64,000 bases of DNA from Stramonita haemastoma (Eukaryota > Mollusca > Gastropoda > Neogastropoda > Muricidae). The first letter of the stretch is position 1, and every line of letters starts with the position of its first letter. The notes under the pieces were generated by a model. That model was not told where the DNA came from and searched no databases. It saw only the letters and a list, made by a program, of their open reading frames with translations. Shown piece after piece: positions 20,623-32,564 of this stretch. The position numbers and the translations under genes were made by a program. Location of the stretch: the NCBI GenBank assembly GCA_030674155.1, contig CM060335.1, forward strand, positions 46,040,502-46,104,501. The letters are read 5' to 3'.

Positions 20623-22377
20623 TGTAACCCCCCTCACAAAACGTATTTTTGTGTTTGGTGTTACTAAGCGCTAGGTTCAGTAACTCCCTTGTAGAGTTGA
20701 GTGATCGCCCCTTAAAAAAGAGTGCGTATCGGGATTTCTGTTTTTAAATCTCACTTCCTGCCTGGGCCTAGTGAGGGAAGGGAGCGTGACAGAGACTCGC
20801 TCCTGAGTCTAGATGTTCCTGATTAAGGTTTGTTTTATTTTTTAACTTCGTTTTTGATCAAACTATCTGTTTAAGCCAATTTCAGCTTAATTCAGAATAG
20901 TTTTGGAAGGTTCAGGAAGTCTATATGTTTGATTTAATTTCACAGGCTTTCAACCTGTGAATTAACAGTGAACGTAACTTCGTACGTACAACGTACGTGA
21001 TCGCTTCGAACAAAGGAAGCGTGGGTTAAATTTTGGCGCGATCATGGTCCTTGTTGTAAGATTAATTTGTGGTAGAATATTGTTTAGCTATTATTAAAAT
21101 GCTAGAAATATTCTAGTGTGGCTTTACACTACAAATATATGGGTGTGAAGGCCTTTTTCTATCATTAAGAATGGTGATTTATTTATAATAAATCATGTAG
21201 CAATTTTAAAACAAGTAATGGCATTGGAATGTCATTGTGGACATTTATTTAAAATAAATTAGTCCCTTTTATTAATGTTGCACAGTTTCATAGGATGGAC
21301 CATCCTCTGTCCTAAAGTAAATGAGACATGTTGTGAGACAAGTTATTAAAATTATGTAGTGATGATTTTATTATTAGAATTGTGATTTATTTGTGATAAA
21401 TCATTTAGTAATTCTAGAATGGGTGAAATGGCATTGGAATGTCATTGTGGACATTTATTTAAAGTAAATTAGTCCTTCTTATTAATTAATGCTTGCACAG
21501 TTTCATAGGATAGACCATCATCTGTCCTAAAGTAAATGAGACATGTTGGGATGCTTGCACAGTTTCATAGGATGGACCATCATCTGTTCTAAAGTAAATG
21601 AAACGTGTGTAATACTAACTACTAAAATTATGAAATAATTTTAGAGGTGATGTTAGATTGTTCTGAGAATATTTAATTCTCATGAGAATGGTAAATTGAA
21701 TAGGGTGAGAATGCCTTTTGGTAATTGAGCTGTGTTGTAAACAAGCTCAGTGATGGATGTTTTGTGGTGATGTTTTTTACAGTGTATGTTCTTTGATTAC
21801 AGGAACATCGTCATCGGTCTTCCCCTGTCACACCTGCTTTGCCCCATCGTTAAATCTCCACCCCTACTTATGGTTGTCTTTATTAATGGCCTTGATCTGA
21901 GATTGATCACTGATTCTATTTTTGGTATTTGACTGGATAGAATATATTTTTTGTTTTTAATTGTACTTGTAGTACAATTAGTCAATTGGTGTTTTGTGTA
22001 ATGTGGTAGTGTTGTAGGTTGTGTTGTGGAATATATGTGGTAAACCCAATTCGCTCGGTCTGGAGTCGCATTGAATGAATGGTGTTATTCGTCACGTTCA
22101 GTGTGTTCAGTGTGGCTGCTGAGTGAGTTGAGGTTAGTTAATTTCACTTCACCTACTTTCCTACCTCTTCTATATTTTCTTTTCCCCTATTTTTCTACTA
22201 TCCTCTTTTCTATCCCCCCTTTATCACTCCCCGGCCCATAAGTAGCTGAGCCCTACTCTTCTTTAGGGTTACTGAAGAAAATAGGAATTAGTCTAGGACT
22301 CGTAAGATTTCCGGTACCGAATTAGACGGAACGGGAATTAGAGTGGCGACTTAGATAATTCCCGTGTAGGACCCTCT

Positions 22378-22380
<3 letters not shown>
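20623..22380. mobile_element. Putative solo LTR, 1,758 bp
   Basis: Begins TGTAACCCCCCTCAC and ends GGACCCTCTACA, that is TG...CA, with AATA immediately on both sides (20619-20622 and 22381-22384). It has no long ORF and a C/T-rich stretch near its right end (22140-22230). It interrupts satellite sequence that is continuous in the nearby duplicate. The length is long for an LTR; internal tandem repeats (21174-21605) account for part. I cannot tell which strand is sense or which superfamily it belongs to, since no internal region is present. Confidence 0.6.
21174..21605 (+). repeat. Internal repeats of the putative LTR, about 200 bp
   Basis: Two copies (about 21174-21350 and 21378-21550) and a third partial (21551-21605) share 'ggcattggaatgtcattgtg', 'cagtttcataggatggacca' and 'ctaaagtaaatgagacatg'. 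Each of the first two begins with a palindromic 'gatttattTATAataaatc'-like segment. Confidence 0.85.

Positions 22381-22455
<75 letters not shown>
22381..22455. repeat. (AT)n microsatellite
   Basis: AT run starting inside the right target duplication of the putative LTR. The paralogous site at 22990-23085 also has an AT run. Confidence 0.95.
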
Positions 22456-22940
22456 CTACTTGAATAAAAACCTACAAAACTGCACTACACATGGACTAAA
22501 AAAAACAACAACTGCACTACACCTTTAAAAAAAATTTAAAAGCCCATAAAAGTACACTACACCTACACTATTAAAAGTAAAAGCTTTAATGTACACCTAT
22601 GTTAAAAGTAAAAACCTATAAAACTGCACTACACCTAAACTACTAAAAGTAAAAGCTATAAACCTGCACTGCACTTAAATTAAAATAACCTATAAAACTG
22701 TACTACACCTAAGCTACTAAAATGAAATAAACCTGCACTTCACTAAACTACTAAAATATGTTTTTAAAAACCTGCACTTCACCTAAACTACTAACATAAA
22801 AAAAACCTATGAAACTGCTCAACACATTAGCTTCTAGAATAAAAACCTACAAAACTGTGCTACACCTGAACTAAAAACCCTTATAACTGCACTACACCTA
22901 AACTAAATTACAATATATGAATATATATGAATACATACAT
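22456..22940 (+). repeat. Satellite segment, unit 2 of a duplication (empty sites)
   Basis: 22547-22930 matches 17575-17695 joined directly to 20318-20622. At about 22650 it reads 'gctataaacctgcactgcac' with no LINE. At about 22920 'tatatgaata' runs into microsatellite with no LTR. It is an unoccupied paralogue of both insertion sites. Confidence 0.8.
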
Positions 22941-23734
<794 letters not shown>

Positions 23735-24010
23735 CGGTCCAGGAGATTTTTCTCCTGGAGTTAACATCAGTGCTGACTCCACTCTCCCCAAAAGTCCTTC
23801 GGATGAGACTATAAACCGAGGCCTCGTGTGCGAACACACGCAGAACATCTTGCAGCACACGTTAAATCCTGTTCCGCTTTTAGTAAGAGTAGGCCATCGT
23901 GTGCCGGTGGAACAGATGACATTTACAAAACTGCATACAGACGGGGACTGGATGTTAAAAAAAAAAAGCACAAGAGTGCTTATCCCATTATCCTCGATAA
24001 AAAGAATTTT
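23735..24010 (+). mobile_element. SINE family S1
   Basis: Core 'cggatgagactataaaccga', 'cacgcagaacatcttgc', 'gccatcgtgtgccggtg' and 3' end 'cattatcctcgataaaaaga', then an (AATC)n tail. The tRNA head is mostly missing. Confidence 0.85.
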
Positions 24011-24034
24011 AAAAATCAATCAATCAATCAATCA

Positions 24035-24075
<41 letters not shown>

Positions 24076-24076
24076 C

Positions 24077-24119
<43 letters not shown>

Positions 24120-24120
24120 C

Positions 24121-24202
<82 letters not shown>
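24011..24202. repeat. (ATCT)n microsatellite at a LINE 3' end
   Basis: About 45 ATCT units with a few ATCC and GTCT variants. Read on the minus strand it is an (AGAT)n tail directly following the RTE C-terminal fragment at 24203-24425. Confidence 0.95.
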
Positions 24203-24204
<2 letters not shown>

Positions 24205-24425
24205 TAGTCTGGCGACCGTGGGAGCACCCCTGAAGACTTGACAACCAGTTCCCTCCATTCCTCTCTCTGTTCTGCCTTTCTCAGGGTTTTGTTCAGTTCT
24301 AGGCCTGTCCATTCGCTGTTGTCCTCCCATCTCTTCTTTGGTCTGTCTCTTTTTCTTCCTCCTTGGACAGTGCCTTGCAGTATTGATTTTGCTAGTCCTA
24401 TTGCTTTTGCTATCAATAAAATAGA
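24203..24425 (-). pseudogene. RTE-clade LINE 3' end, third family
   Basis: The minus frame reads GLAKSILQGTVQGGRKRDRP, then KKRWEDNSEWTGLELNKTLR and AEQREEWRELV. It parallels the A-family C-terminus (LAKTILQGTVEGKRRRGRQ ... WTAQPLQRLLQATQDREAW) but is clearly different, so it is a separate RTE family. Only the last 70 or so codons remain. Confidence 0.75.
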
Positions 24426-24452
24426 TGTGTAAAAATATGTTACTGTTACATT

Positions 24453-24545
24453 GCACAAAACTGCATACACACGGGGACCGGATGAACAAAAGCACATGAT
24501 TGCTTATTCTGTTATCCTCGATATAAAAGAATTTTTTAAAATATA
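24453..24545 (+). mobile_element. SINE S1, 3' fragment
   Basis: 'actgcatacacacggggacc' to 'ttatcctcgatataaaagaa', with an A/T tail leading into the Tigger-like element. Confidence 0.75.
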
Positions 24546-24547
24546 TA

Positions 24548-25072
24548 CCGTAAAATCCCTAGCATAAGCCCACCATCTGGCAAACACCCACCCCCCACTT
24601 TGGGCCAAAAGTTCTGCACAGGGTAACTACCTAGCAAACGCCCACCCTGCTTCTTTGTCCCCTCTCCTCACTCCCACCCACCCCCAACAACGTGAATTAA
24701 AATTACGTCATGCTTTTTCCATTGACGTCTTTTGTCTGTCAGTGACATACCGGTACTTTGACAACGCTTCATGATGGCCAGAAGTTGGTTCTTGAATCTC
24801 TCTGTGCCATTTTTGCAAAATGCTGAATGTCTTGAATGTCCTCGTTGGCCTTCTTTGCCTCAAAGTCCCCTTTTTTTCTATTTTCCTTCACTTCTACTCA
24901 CATGACCTAACTTACATGCTTTGGGGGTTTGTATTCACTCAATTACAGGGTTGAACACAAAAATTACTTTTTGCAAAGGTGCCTCTCCCTAGCAAACGCC
25001 CACCCCCCAATTTTGCCCTAAATCAGTGCACAGGGGGGGGGGGGGGGGGGGCGTATGCTAGGGATTTTACGG
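24548..25072 (+). mobile_element. Tigger/pogo-like element, shortest copy
   Basis: Same inverted ends as 4763-5668, with TA on the left (24546-24547) and G then TA on the right. The transposase remnant is reduced to three codons; a deletion then joins the 3' common part (ctcgttggccttctttgcct). A poly(G) run at 25033-25050 expands the right subterminal region. Confidence 0.8.
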
Positions 25073-25179
25073 GTATATATATATTGCTAAAATAAACACA
25101 TCCATAATACCATGCTACAGTTACACTGCTAAAATATCTACATGGATCACACTACAGTTATACTGCTAAAATTTATATT

Positions 25180-25211
25180 ATGTATATATGATATATACAT
25201 ATATATATATG

Positions 25212-25293
<82 letters not shown>
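25180..25293. repeat. (AT)n microsatellite
   Basis: Interrupted then perfect AT run, inside the residual satellite sequence. Confidence 0.95.
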
Positions 25294-25295
<2 letters not shown>

Positions 25296-25683
25296 ATAAC
25301 ATTACACAGCAGACAGGGTATATAGCTAAAATGAAAAATCAGCAGTACACGGTTATCTACTATTCACCCTCTTCTCTTTTCCCACAGAACCTTTCAAACG
25401 AAATAACACGAAGAATACTGTGGTTTTTATAATTCTCACCAGATGTGGACATAAATTTATACAAACTATCCCTGACCCCTCCTGCTCTAAAACCACCCCA
25501 CAGACTTTTACTGTTTTATTTTCTGTGAGGAACCGGTTCGACAGAGATAGCTGTACAGTTAAAGGGAAGCAACGCGTCAAATACTTCACATTAAAGAGTA
25601 CTAGAAAAGTGGCTTCCCTTTAATTGCTCGCCACGCTTCTTGTGAGACAATGGGAGACGACAGACGGAGCTGGAGTTTCATTC
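25294..25683. other. Unassigned sequence with TTAA-ended palindrome
   Basis: TTAAAGGGAAGC at 25559-25570 and its exact complement at 25612-25623 enclose 41 bp. TTAA at both outer edges is the target used by piggyBac elements, but the unit is only 65 bp. No gene seen in the rest. Confidence 0.4.
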
Positions 25684-26530
<847 letters not shown>

Positions 26531-26546
26531 CGATGTGAAAAAATTA

Positions 26547-26548
<2 letters not shown>

Positions 26549-26632
<84 letters not shown>
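26549..26632. repeat. (GT)n microsatellite
   Basis: Perfect GT run. Confidence 0.97.
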
Positions 26633-26636
<4 letters not shown>

Positions 26637-26651
26637 TTTTATTATTATTCT

Positions 26652-26865
26652 TTATATTCTTTTATATCGAGGATAACAGAATAAGCAATCATGTGCTTTT
26701 TTTCATCCGGTCCGTGTGATGCAGGTTTTTGTAAATATTGTCTCTGTTCCACGCACACGATGGCCTACTCTTACGAAAGCGAAGATTTAACGTGTGCGCA
26801 GATGTTCTGTGTGCGTTCGCACACGGGGCTCGGTTTAAAGTCTCATCGAAGACTTTGGGGAAGTG
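26652..26865 (-). mobile_element. SINE S1, head missing
   Basis: 'atatcgaggataacagaata' through core 'tgcgttcgcacacggggct', then cut by (GT)n. Confidence 0.8.
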
Positions 26866-26890
26866 TGTGTGTGTGTGTGTGTGTGTGTTG

Positions 26891-26921
<31 letters not shown>

Positions 26922-27297
26922 TGTTGCAGTTTGACCAACCATCAGTGCCACATTCTTTTCTGAAACCTGCTCAGTTACAAACATCAGTTTCTGTTTTTTG
27001 AATGATGAAAAAAAAACGTTTCTCAGGTTTTTTCCATATATTTACATGGTGTTTGTTGCAATGGTGATTACAGATTAAACTCTAGTGATAATAATTTTAT
27101 CTGTTCTGGTTTTCTTGGTTTGTGTTGGGGAGATGATAACTATGGTGATAATCATTTTGTCTATTCTGGATTTTCTTGGTTTGTGTTTGAGAACAATATT
27201 GCTGTTGAATGTTTCCACAGTTGTGGGATTCTGCTTTCTCCTCAGCACTGTTTTTTGTGGATTTTTTTTTTTAATATAGAAGGTGGATTTTGTTGTT
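26866..27297. other. GT tract and a two-copy repeat
   Basis: Interrupted (GT)n at 26862-26928. Later 'ctggttttcttggtttgtgt' (near 27102) and 'ctggattttcttggtttgtg' (near 27166) are a 63-66 bp tandem pair. Otherwise unassigned. Confidence 0.6.
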
Positions 27298-27415
27298 GTG
27301 TTGTTGTTGCTGCTGCTGCCGCTGTTGTTGTTGTTGATGCTGCTGCTGCTACTGCTACTGCAGTTGTTGTTGTTGCTGCTGCGGCTACTACAGTTGTTGT
27401 TGTTGCAGTTATTGT
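27298..27415. repeat. (KTG)n trinucleotide-type repeat
   Basis: Mixed TTG, CTG and CGG/CTA triplets. The leucine- and valine-rich ORFs are by-products. Confidence 0.9.
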
Positions 27416-27696
27416 TCCTTGGTTGCTTTCATCTCTTCATGATTTTCAGCAACTTTTCCTCTAAATTTGCTTTACATTGCATTGAGGTTTTTCCATATTA
27501 ATGTTGGAGGTTCTTCACATCCTTCAACAACATCTTTCTTTCAATGTAGACATAGATATAGATATAGATTTATATAATATCAACAACAGCAACAACAATC
27601 CAGAACAACATTTCACTGCCTTCACTTCTCACAGACAACAGAAGCGGGACTGACAGTTTTTCAAGTAGGTTGTCTCCCTTCCCTTGTGCTAAACAA

Positions 27697-27698
<2 letters not shown>

Positions 27699-27757
<59 letters not shown>

Positions 27758-27797
27758 TGGTGGTGGTCGTGCGCACGCACGCGCGGGCATGTGTGTG

Positions 27798-27852
<55 letters not shown>

Positions 27853-28060
27853 CGTGCGTGCGTGGATACGTGTGTGTGTGCGTGCGTGCGTGCGTGGATA
27901 CGTGTGTGTGTGCGTGCGTGCTGAGGGCGTGTGCGTGCGCGTGCGTGCGTGCGTGGGTGGTGTGTCTGTGTGTGCGTACGCGTGCGTGCGTGCGTGCGTG
28001 CGTATGTGTGACTGTGTGCGCGCACGCGCGCATGTTTATGTGTGTGTCTGTGTGTCTGTG
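27699..28060. repeat. (GT)n and (GCGT)n compound microsatellite
   Basis: Three GT blocks separated by GC/GT tetranucleotide tracts such as 'cgtgcgtgcgtgcg'. Cysteine/valine and threonine/histidine ORFs here are artefacts. Confidence 0.97.
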
Positions 28061-28065
28061 TGTCT

Positions 28066-28487
28066 TGTAATAAATCTTATTCTTTTATTGTATGATTTTA
28101 TATCACTACTGGGTTGGGTTCTTATTACAAGTTTACTGCCTTAAAGTGAAAACACATATAGGGATGTGAACAGACTAACAGACAACTCAATAGGATATAA
28201 TATAGTTTTATTCAGAGACTCGTGTACATAGATGTATACATGAACAAGGCCTATCTAAAAGTGCGGGAAAGTCCGTCTCGCTTCCAGGCACTGGTCGGAC
28301 AGTTCCCACGCGCTCGCAGGCGAATGGTGCCAGAATGAATGAGGCCAAGGTCATAGGCTGCATGCGTTAGTTTTAGGCGAGTGCAGGGGATGGACAGTAA
28401 GGGAGGGGGTAGATCAAGATGGGGATCCTTGTTGGCTTAGGGGTACTGTCCTTCAGTCTTTATTATGCTAGTATTAATAATACTTCA
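28066..28487 (-). mobile_element. Solo LTR of a Ty3/Gypsy element, 422 bp
   Basis: Plus-strand edges TGTAATAAATC...AATACTTCA, flanked by a perfect 5-bp duplication TGTCT (28061-28065 and 28488-28492). It is nearly identical to the 434-bp 3' LTR at 38256-38689, which ties it to that element; short length differences are internal duplications such as 'acgccacgcgct'. Sense is set by the Gypsy copy, which reads on the minus strand. Confidence 0.9.
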
Positions 28488-28608
28488 TGTCTGTCTGTGA
28501 GTTCGTGTGTTGTGTCTGTGTCTGTGTATGTTTGTGTCTGTCTGCTGTGTGTCTGTCCTTGTCTGTGTCTGTCATGTGTCTGTGTGTCCAATCCAATCCA
28601 AAGCCTTT

Positions 28609-30927
28609 TTATGCCTTCTTGGCATGTAGGGCAGCAACAAAGGTTCTCCACTCCTGCCTGTCTTGGGCCAGTTTCTGAATGGTTCCCCAGGAGTGTTGGA
28701 GGGTCTTCAGCTCTGTTTCTATTGTCCGACGCCAGGTGTTCTTGGGTCGTCCTCGCCTGCGTTTTCCGTCTGGTGTCCAGTGGAGGGCTGTTCGGGCGAT
28801 GTTCCCTTGTTCCCGTCGGCTGATGTGTCCTATCCATCTCCATCGTCTTTGCATAATGATGGTATCTATATTTTCTTGGTCGCAGCGGGCCAGGAGTTCT
28901 TGGTTGGAGATGGTCTCAGGCCAGAAGATGCGCAGTATTCTCCTGAGATTCTTCGTGTGGAATGTAGACAGTTTGTTAATGTCATTCTCAGTCATCCTCC
29001 AGCATTCTGAGCCATACAGGAGGGTGGAAAGTACGCAGCTCTGATACAGTCTTAGTTTGGTCTTTGTGCTGTATTGGGATGACTTCCACACATTGTTCAG
29101 ATTTCTGTAAGCAGCTCTTGCTTTGTTGATGCGGTTTTTGATGTCACTGCTTGCTCCGCCATCATGCCTGACAATACTCCCAAGGTATGTGAACTCTTCA
29201 GTTGTTGGCAGATCTTCTCCGTTCACTGTGACAGGAGAGGGATTCTGAACGTTTAGCATCATCACCTCTGTCTTCTTCTGGCTGATTTTCAGGCCTACTT
29301 GCTGGGCAAAAGTGTTGAGACGGGATGTCTTCTCCTGGATATGATGGTGGGTGTGTGAGAGCAGTGCCAGATCGTCAGCAAAATCTAGGTCTTCAAGTGT
29401 TGTGAAAGGGGTCCATCTGATGCCCCGCGGCTGGTCAGCTGTTGTCTGTCTCATCACCCAGTCGATTGTCAGGTTGAAGAGCAGTGCCGACATGGGGCAG
29501 CCTTGTCTGACGCCGGTCTTTACACTGAAGCTGGTTTCACTGTTTCCTACTCTGCATGTGAAGTTTTTGTAGAAGCTCTTAATGACTTGTACAATCTCCT
29601 GCGGTATTCCATATGCTCGGAGTATGCACCATAGACTTTTTCGATGTATGCTGTCAAAGGCTTTCTCAAAGTCTACAAAGTTGATGTACAGCTGTCTCTG
29701 CCATTCCGTGCACTGTTCGATGATGTTGCGCAGGGTAAAGATCTGATCTGTGCATCCTCTTCCTGGTCGAAAACCTGCCTGTTCTTTTCTGAGTTGTTGG
29801 TCCACTGCTTCTGAGATTCGTTTAATTATTATTTTTGCTAGGATCTTGCTGGGAATAGATAGCAGAGTGATTCCTCTCCAATTGTTACAGTTGCTCAGGG
29901 CTCCTTTCTTTGGGATCTTCACGATGACTCCTTTTGTCCAGTCTTCTGGTAGCTGTTTCTCCTCCCATATAGCAGTAAAGAGTGGTTGTAGAACCGTGGC
30001 TGCAAACTCTGTGTCTGCTTTGAAGAGCTCTGCATTTAGGTTGTCCTGGCCAGGGGCTTTTCCGTTCTTGAGAGATCTGATGGCTGTTATAATTTCTTTC
30101 TTCTCTGGTGGAGTGGTGTTAGCACTGAGGTCGGCATCAGGGTCTTGTACATCCGCCTCTTCAGTTGGTGGCGGTCTGTTGAGAACTTCGTTGAAATGTT
30201 CTGCCCATCTAGCATCTTGTTCTGCTTCTGTGGTAAGGAGTCGGCCCTGTTTGTCTTCAATCGGCGTCTCGGTGTTTCCCCGGTATTTGCCACTGACAAT
30301 TTTGGTGATCTTAAACACCTGTCCTTGTTCTCCTTTGGCGGCGGCCTCTTCTGCTTGGCTTGCAATATCATCCAAGTAGGCTCGTTTGTCTGCTCTTGCC
30401 ATCTTCTTCACAGTTTGGTCTGCCTCTCTATACTGTTGTTTGAACCTCTCTCTTATTCTCTCGGACTTGGTTTCCAAAATTTTCTTCTTCAGTTCTCTCC
30501 TGTTCTCAATGGCCTGCCAGGTGTCTGTTGTGATCCACTTTTTCCTCTTCCTCTGTCTCTGTCCTAAGCATGTTTCGCTGGCTTGTGTGTAGGCTGTTTT
30601 GACTTGTTCCCACATGGTGTTAATACCAGTCATGTCCGGTTGTGCGTAATTTTCAGCATCCACCAGTGCTTGGAACTTGTTTTTCAGCTGAAGGATGAAA
30701 GCACTCTTTGCTTTGGTGTCACGCAGCTTCTCCACATCAAACTGTTGTTGTCTCAGTTTCCTAGATATATTTTTCCTCAGCTTTACTTTGAGGATGGCAG
30801 TGACAAGGTGGTGGTCACTGCCAACATCAGCTCCCTCTTTACTCTTACATCTAGCAGCGATCTTCTCCATGTCCCATTGATCATCAGGTGGTCGATCTGG
30901 TTCTTGTCTCTTCCATTGGGGGAGCAC
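28609..30927 (-). CDS. Reverse transcriptase ORF of RTE LINE B1
   Basis: 772 codons open. Residues 1-32 are out of frame with the protein. From about 33 it carries the end of the endonuclease (GADVGSDHHLV, the SDH motif), then a basic linker with RQRKRKKWITTDTWQAI. RT blocks: KNGKAPGQDNLNAELFK near 290, KIPKKGALSNCNNWRGITLL, QAGFRPGRGCTDQIF, catalytic NFVDFEKAFDS near 428, TGVRQGCPMSALLFN near 475, catalytic FADD near 518, EFTYLGSIVRHDGG. The C-terminus has YGSECWRM, RRWRWIGHISRRE and GKRRRGRPKNTWRR. It ends at TAA 28609-28611, shortly before the tail. All catalytic residues are present, so this copy is a candidate for recent activity. Confidence 0.88.
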   Translation of the reverse strand: MLPQWKRQEPDRPPDDQWDMEKIAARCKSKEGADVGSDHHLVTAILKVKLRKNISRKLRQQQFDVEKLRDTKAKSAFILQLKNKFQALVDAENYAQPDMTGINTMWEQVKTAYTQASETCLGQRQRKRKKWITTDTWQAIENRRELKKKILETKSERIRERFKQQYREADQTVKKMARADKRAYLDDIASQAEEAAAKGEQGQVFKITKIVSGKYRGNTETPIEDKQGRLLTTEAEQDARWAEHFNEVLNRPPPTEEADVQDPDADLSANTTPPEKKEIITAIRSLKNGKAPGQDNLNAELFKADTEFAATVLQPLFTAIWEEKQLPEDWTKGVIVKIPKKGALSNCNNWRGITLLSIPSKILAKIIIKRISEAVDQQLRKEQAGFRPGRGCTDQIFTLRNIIEQCTEWQRQLYINFVDFEKAFDSIHRKSLWCILRAYGIPQEIVQVIKSFYKNFTCRVGNSETSFSVKTGVRQGCPMSALLFNLTIDWVMRQTTADQPRGIRWTPFTTLEDLDFADDLALLSHTHHHIQEKTSRLNTFAQQVGLKISQKKTEVMMLNVQNPSPVTVNGEDLPTTEEFTYLGSIVRHDGGASSDIKNRINKARAAYRNLNNVWKSSQYSTKTKLRLYQSCVLSTLLYGSECWRMTENDINKLSTFHTKNLRRILRIFWPETISNQELLARCDQENIDTIIMQRRWRWIGHISRREQGNIARTALHWTPDGKRRRGRPKNTWRRTIETELKTLQHSWGTIQKLAQDRQEWRTFVAALHAKKA

Positions 30928-31715
30928 CAGGTAAGCTTGTGGATATCAGGGTGTGTAAACAGTGTCCCTCCAATAATGAGGCTGTTTGTCATGCAGAGTT
31001 CCACCAGTCTCTCTCCGTTGTCATTCATGGTGCCACATCCTTCCTTTCCCATGGCTCTTTCTTGGCCTATGTTGTTATTTCCAACTTTTGCGTTCAGGTC
31101 GCCCATTACAATCTTCATGTCATGGCTTGGGATATCTTCCAGTTCTGCTTGTAGTTGTGCATAGAATTCGTCTTTGTCTTCTTCTGCACTGTCGTTAGTT
31201 GGTGCATAGCATTGGATGATAGTGGTGTTAATGTGTCTCCCCTTCATTCTTATCTTCATCAACCTGTTGTTGATAGGTTTCCACTCCATCAGGCACTTCT
31301 CTATTCCTTTCTTCATGATGATGGCTACTCCTTCACGGTGCTGGTTGTCCCTTCTGCCACTGTACAGCACTGTCTCTCCTGTGTTGGTTTTGCATCTGCC
31401 TGATCCTGTCCATCGGCTCTCGCTGACTCCTAGGATGTGTAGGTTGTTGCGTTTCATTTCTGCTGTAACTTGCGCCAGTTTTCCTGTCTCGTACATCGTT
31501 CTAACATTCCAGAATCCAATTCTGGTTTTGGTTTTGGTGCTCAAGACTTCCATCTTCCTGCCAGTGGCTTCCTCTCGGCTTTCACCACTGCCATTCATAC
31601 GAGTATCTTTCGATGACTCTGGAAGCCCGTCGCACCCAGTAGTGTAGAATTTCTTTGTTGCTGTTTCTGTAACAATCTTTTTTTTACAGAACGGGGTTGT
31701 TAGCCCTGTGTCCAA
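30783..31715 (-). CDS. APE endonuclease ORF of RTE LINE B1
   Basis: 310 codons. After about 65 non-conserved residues the AP-endonuclease-like domain begins: IGFWNVRTMYETGK (Asn), LGVSESRWTGSGR (Glu), QCYAPTNDSAEE, MGDLNAKVGNN, KLTWCSPNGRDKNQIDH. The frame is lost just before the SDH motif, which continues in the overlapping ORF. A CCC run at 30833-30835 with one base too few explains the shift. The start is uncertain: the annotated first Met lies just downstream of an A-rich stretch and the stop at 31716 region bounds it. Confidence 0.85.
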   Translation of the reverse strand: MDTGLTTPFCKKKIVTETATKKFYTTGCDGLPESSKDTRMNGSGESREEATGRKMEVLSTKTKTRIGFWNVRTMYETGKLAQVTAEMKRNNLHILGVSESRWTGSGRCKTNTGETVLYSGRRDNQHREGVAIIMKKGIEKCLMEWKPINNRLMKIRMKGRHINTTIIQCYAPTNDSAEEDKDEFYAQLQAELEDIPSHDMKIVMGDLNAKVGNNNIGQERAMGKEGCGTMNDNGERLVELCMTNSLIIGGTLFTHPDIHKLTWCSPNGRDKNQIDHLMINGTWRRSLLDVRVKRELMLAVTTTLSLPSSK

Positions 31716-31894
31716 CCCCCTACCTGGGGGAGTGGTGCCACCTTAGTCGCCTCTTACGACATGCCTGGCTGGCGGGCAGGGACCCTATTCTTGTTATGCT
31801 CGCTTTGCAAGCATTCCCCGGGAGTCCCACGGGGGGTGTCTGTGTGTGGGGTTGTTTTTTTGTTTTTTTTAAAATTATTTTATTTTATTTTAAT

Positions 31895-32100
31895 CTGATA
31901 ATTATTGCGAGGATAATGGAATAAGCATTCATGTGCATTTTTATATCTAGCCCTGTCTGTATGCATTTTTAAAATAGATGTGTCATCTGTTCCAAACGAC
32001 ACACAAAGGCCTACTCTTCCAAGAAGGCAGAACTGGTTTTAACGTGAACGCAAGATGTTCTGCGTGCGTTCGTACACGGGACCTCGTGCGTGTAGTTTCT
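31895..32100 (-). mobile_element. SINE S1, head missing
   Basis: 'gaggataatggaataagcat' to core 'agatgttctgcgtgcgttcg'. Confidence 0.75.
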
Positions 32101-32184
32101 TCTTTTGGTGTGTGTGTGTGTTTTTTTTCTTTCTTTTTCATTTGTACGACACTGGGAAAATAGTTCTTTTCAAGACATTGGTAT

Positions 32185-32400
<216 letters not shown>

Positions 32401-32564
32401 GTCTGTGATAACTGGAGCTGACAGTTTCAGAATTCTGCTGTCTGTTCCATCAAGACCTCATGTCCTTGACTGTTTGAGGTGAATCATGTAATTATGGACC
32501 TCAAAAACAGAAATAAAGGGTATGTGGAGTTTTGAAGAAATATGCTTTTCTTGGCAGTATTGTT

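Larger units (their letters stand above)
28588..31835 (-). mobile_element. RTE-clade LINE, copy B1, full length
   Basis: 3,248 bp between two copies of GTGTCTGTGTGT (28576-28587 and 31836-31847), read as a 12-bp target duplication although the area is GT-rich. The minus strand carries a short 5' leader with 'gtcgtaagaggcgactaag', an endonuclease, a reverse transcriptase, and a tail of GGATT-type units. The family differs from A in sequence. The truncated relative B2 is at 42603-43835. One frameshift separates it from a single long ORF. Confidence 0.9.

Noticed and set aside
25559..25623. Rho-independent-type terminator hairpin
   Set aside because: The arms are far apart, no U-tract follows, and the genome is eukaryotic.
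27686..28144. Long ORFs of Cys/Val, Thr/His, Arg/Glu or Ser/Leu on both strands (also at 478, 12197, 33390, 35365, 59912, 62845 and others)
   Set aside because: They are translations of dinucleotide microsatellites, open in several frames at once, with no conserved domain.
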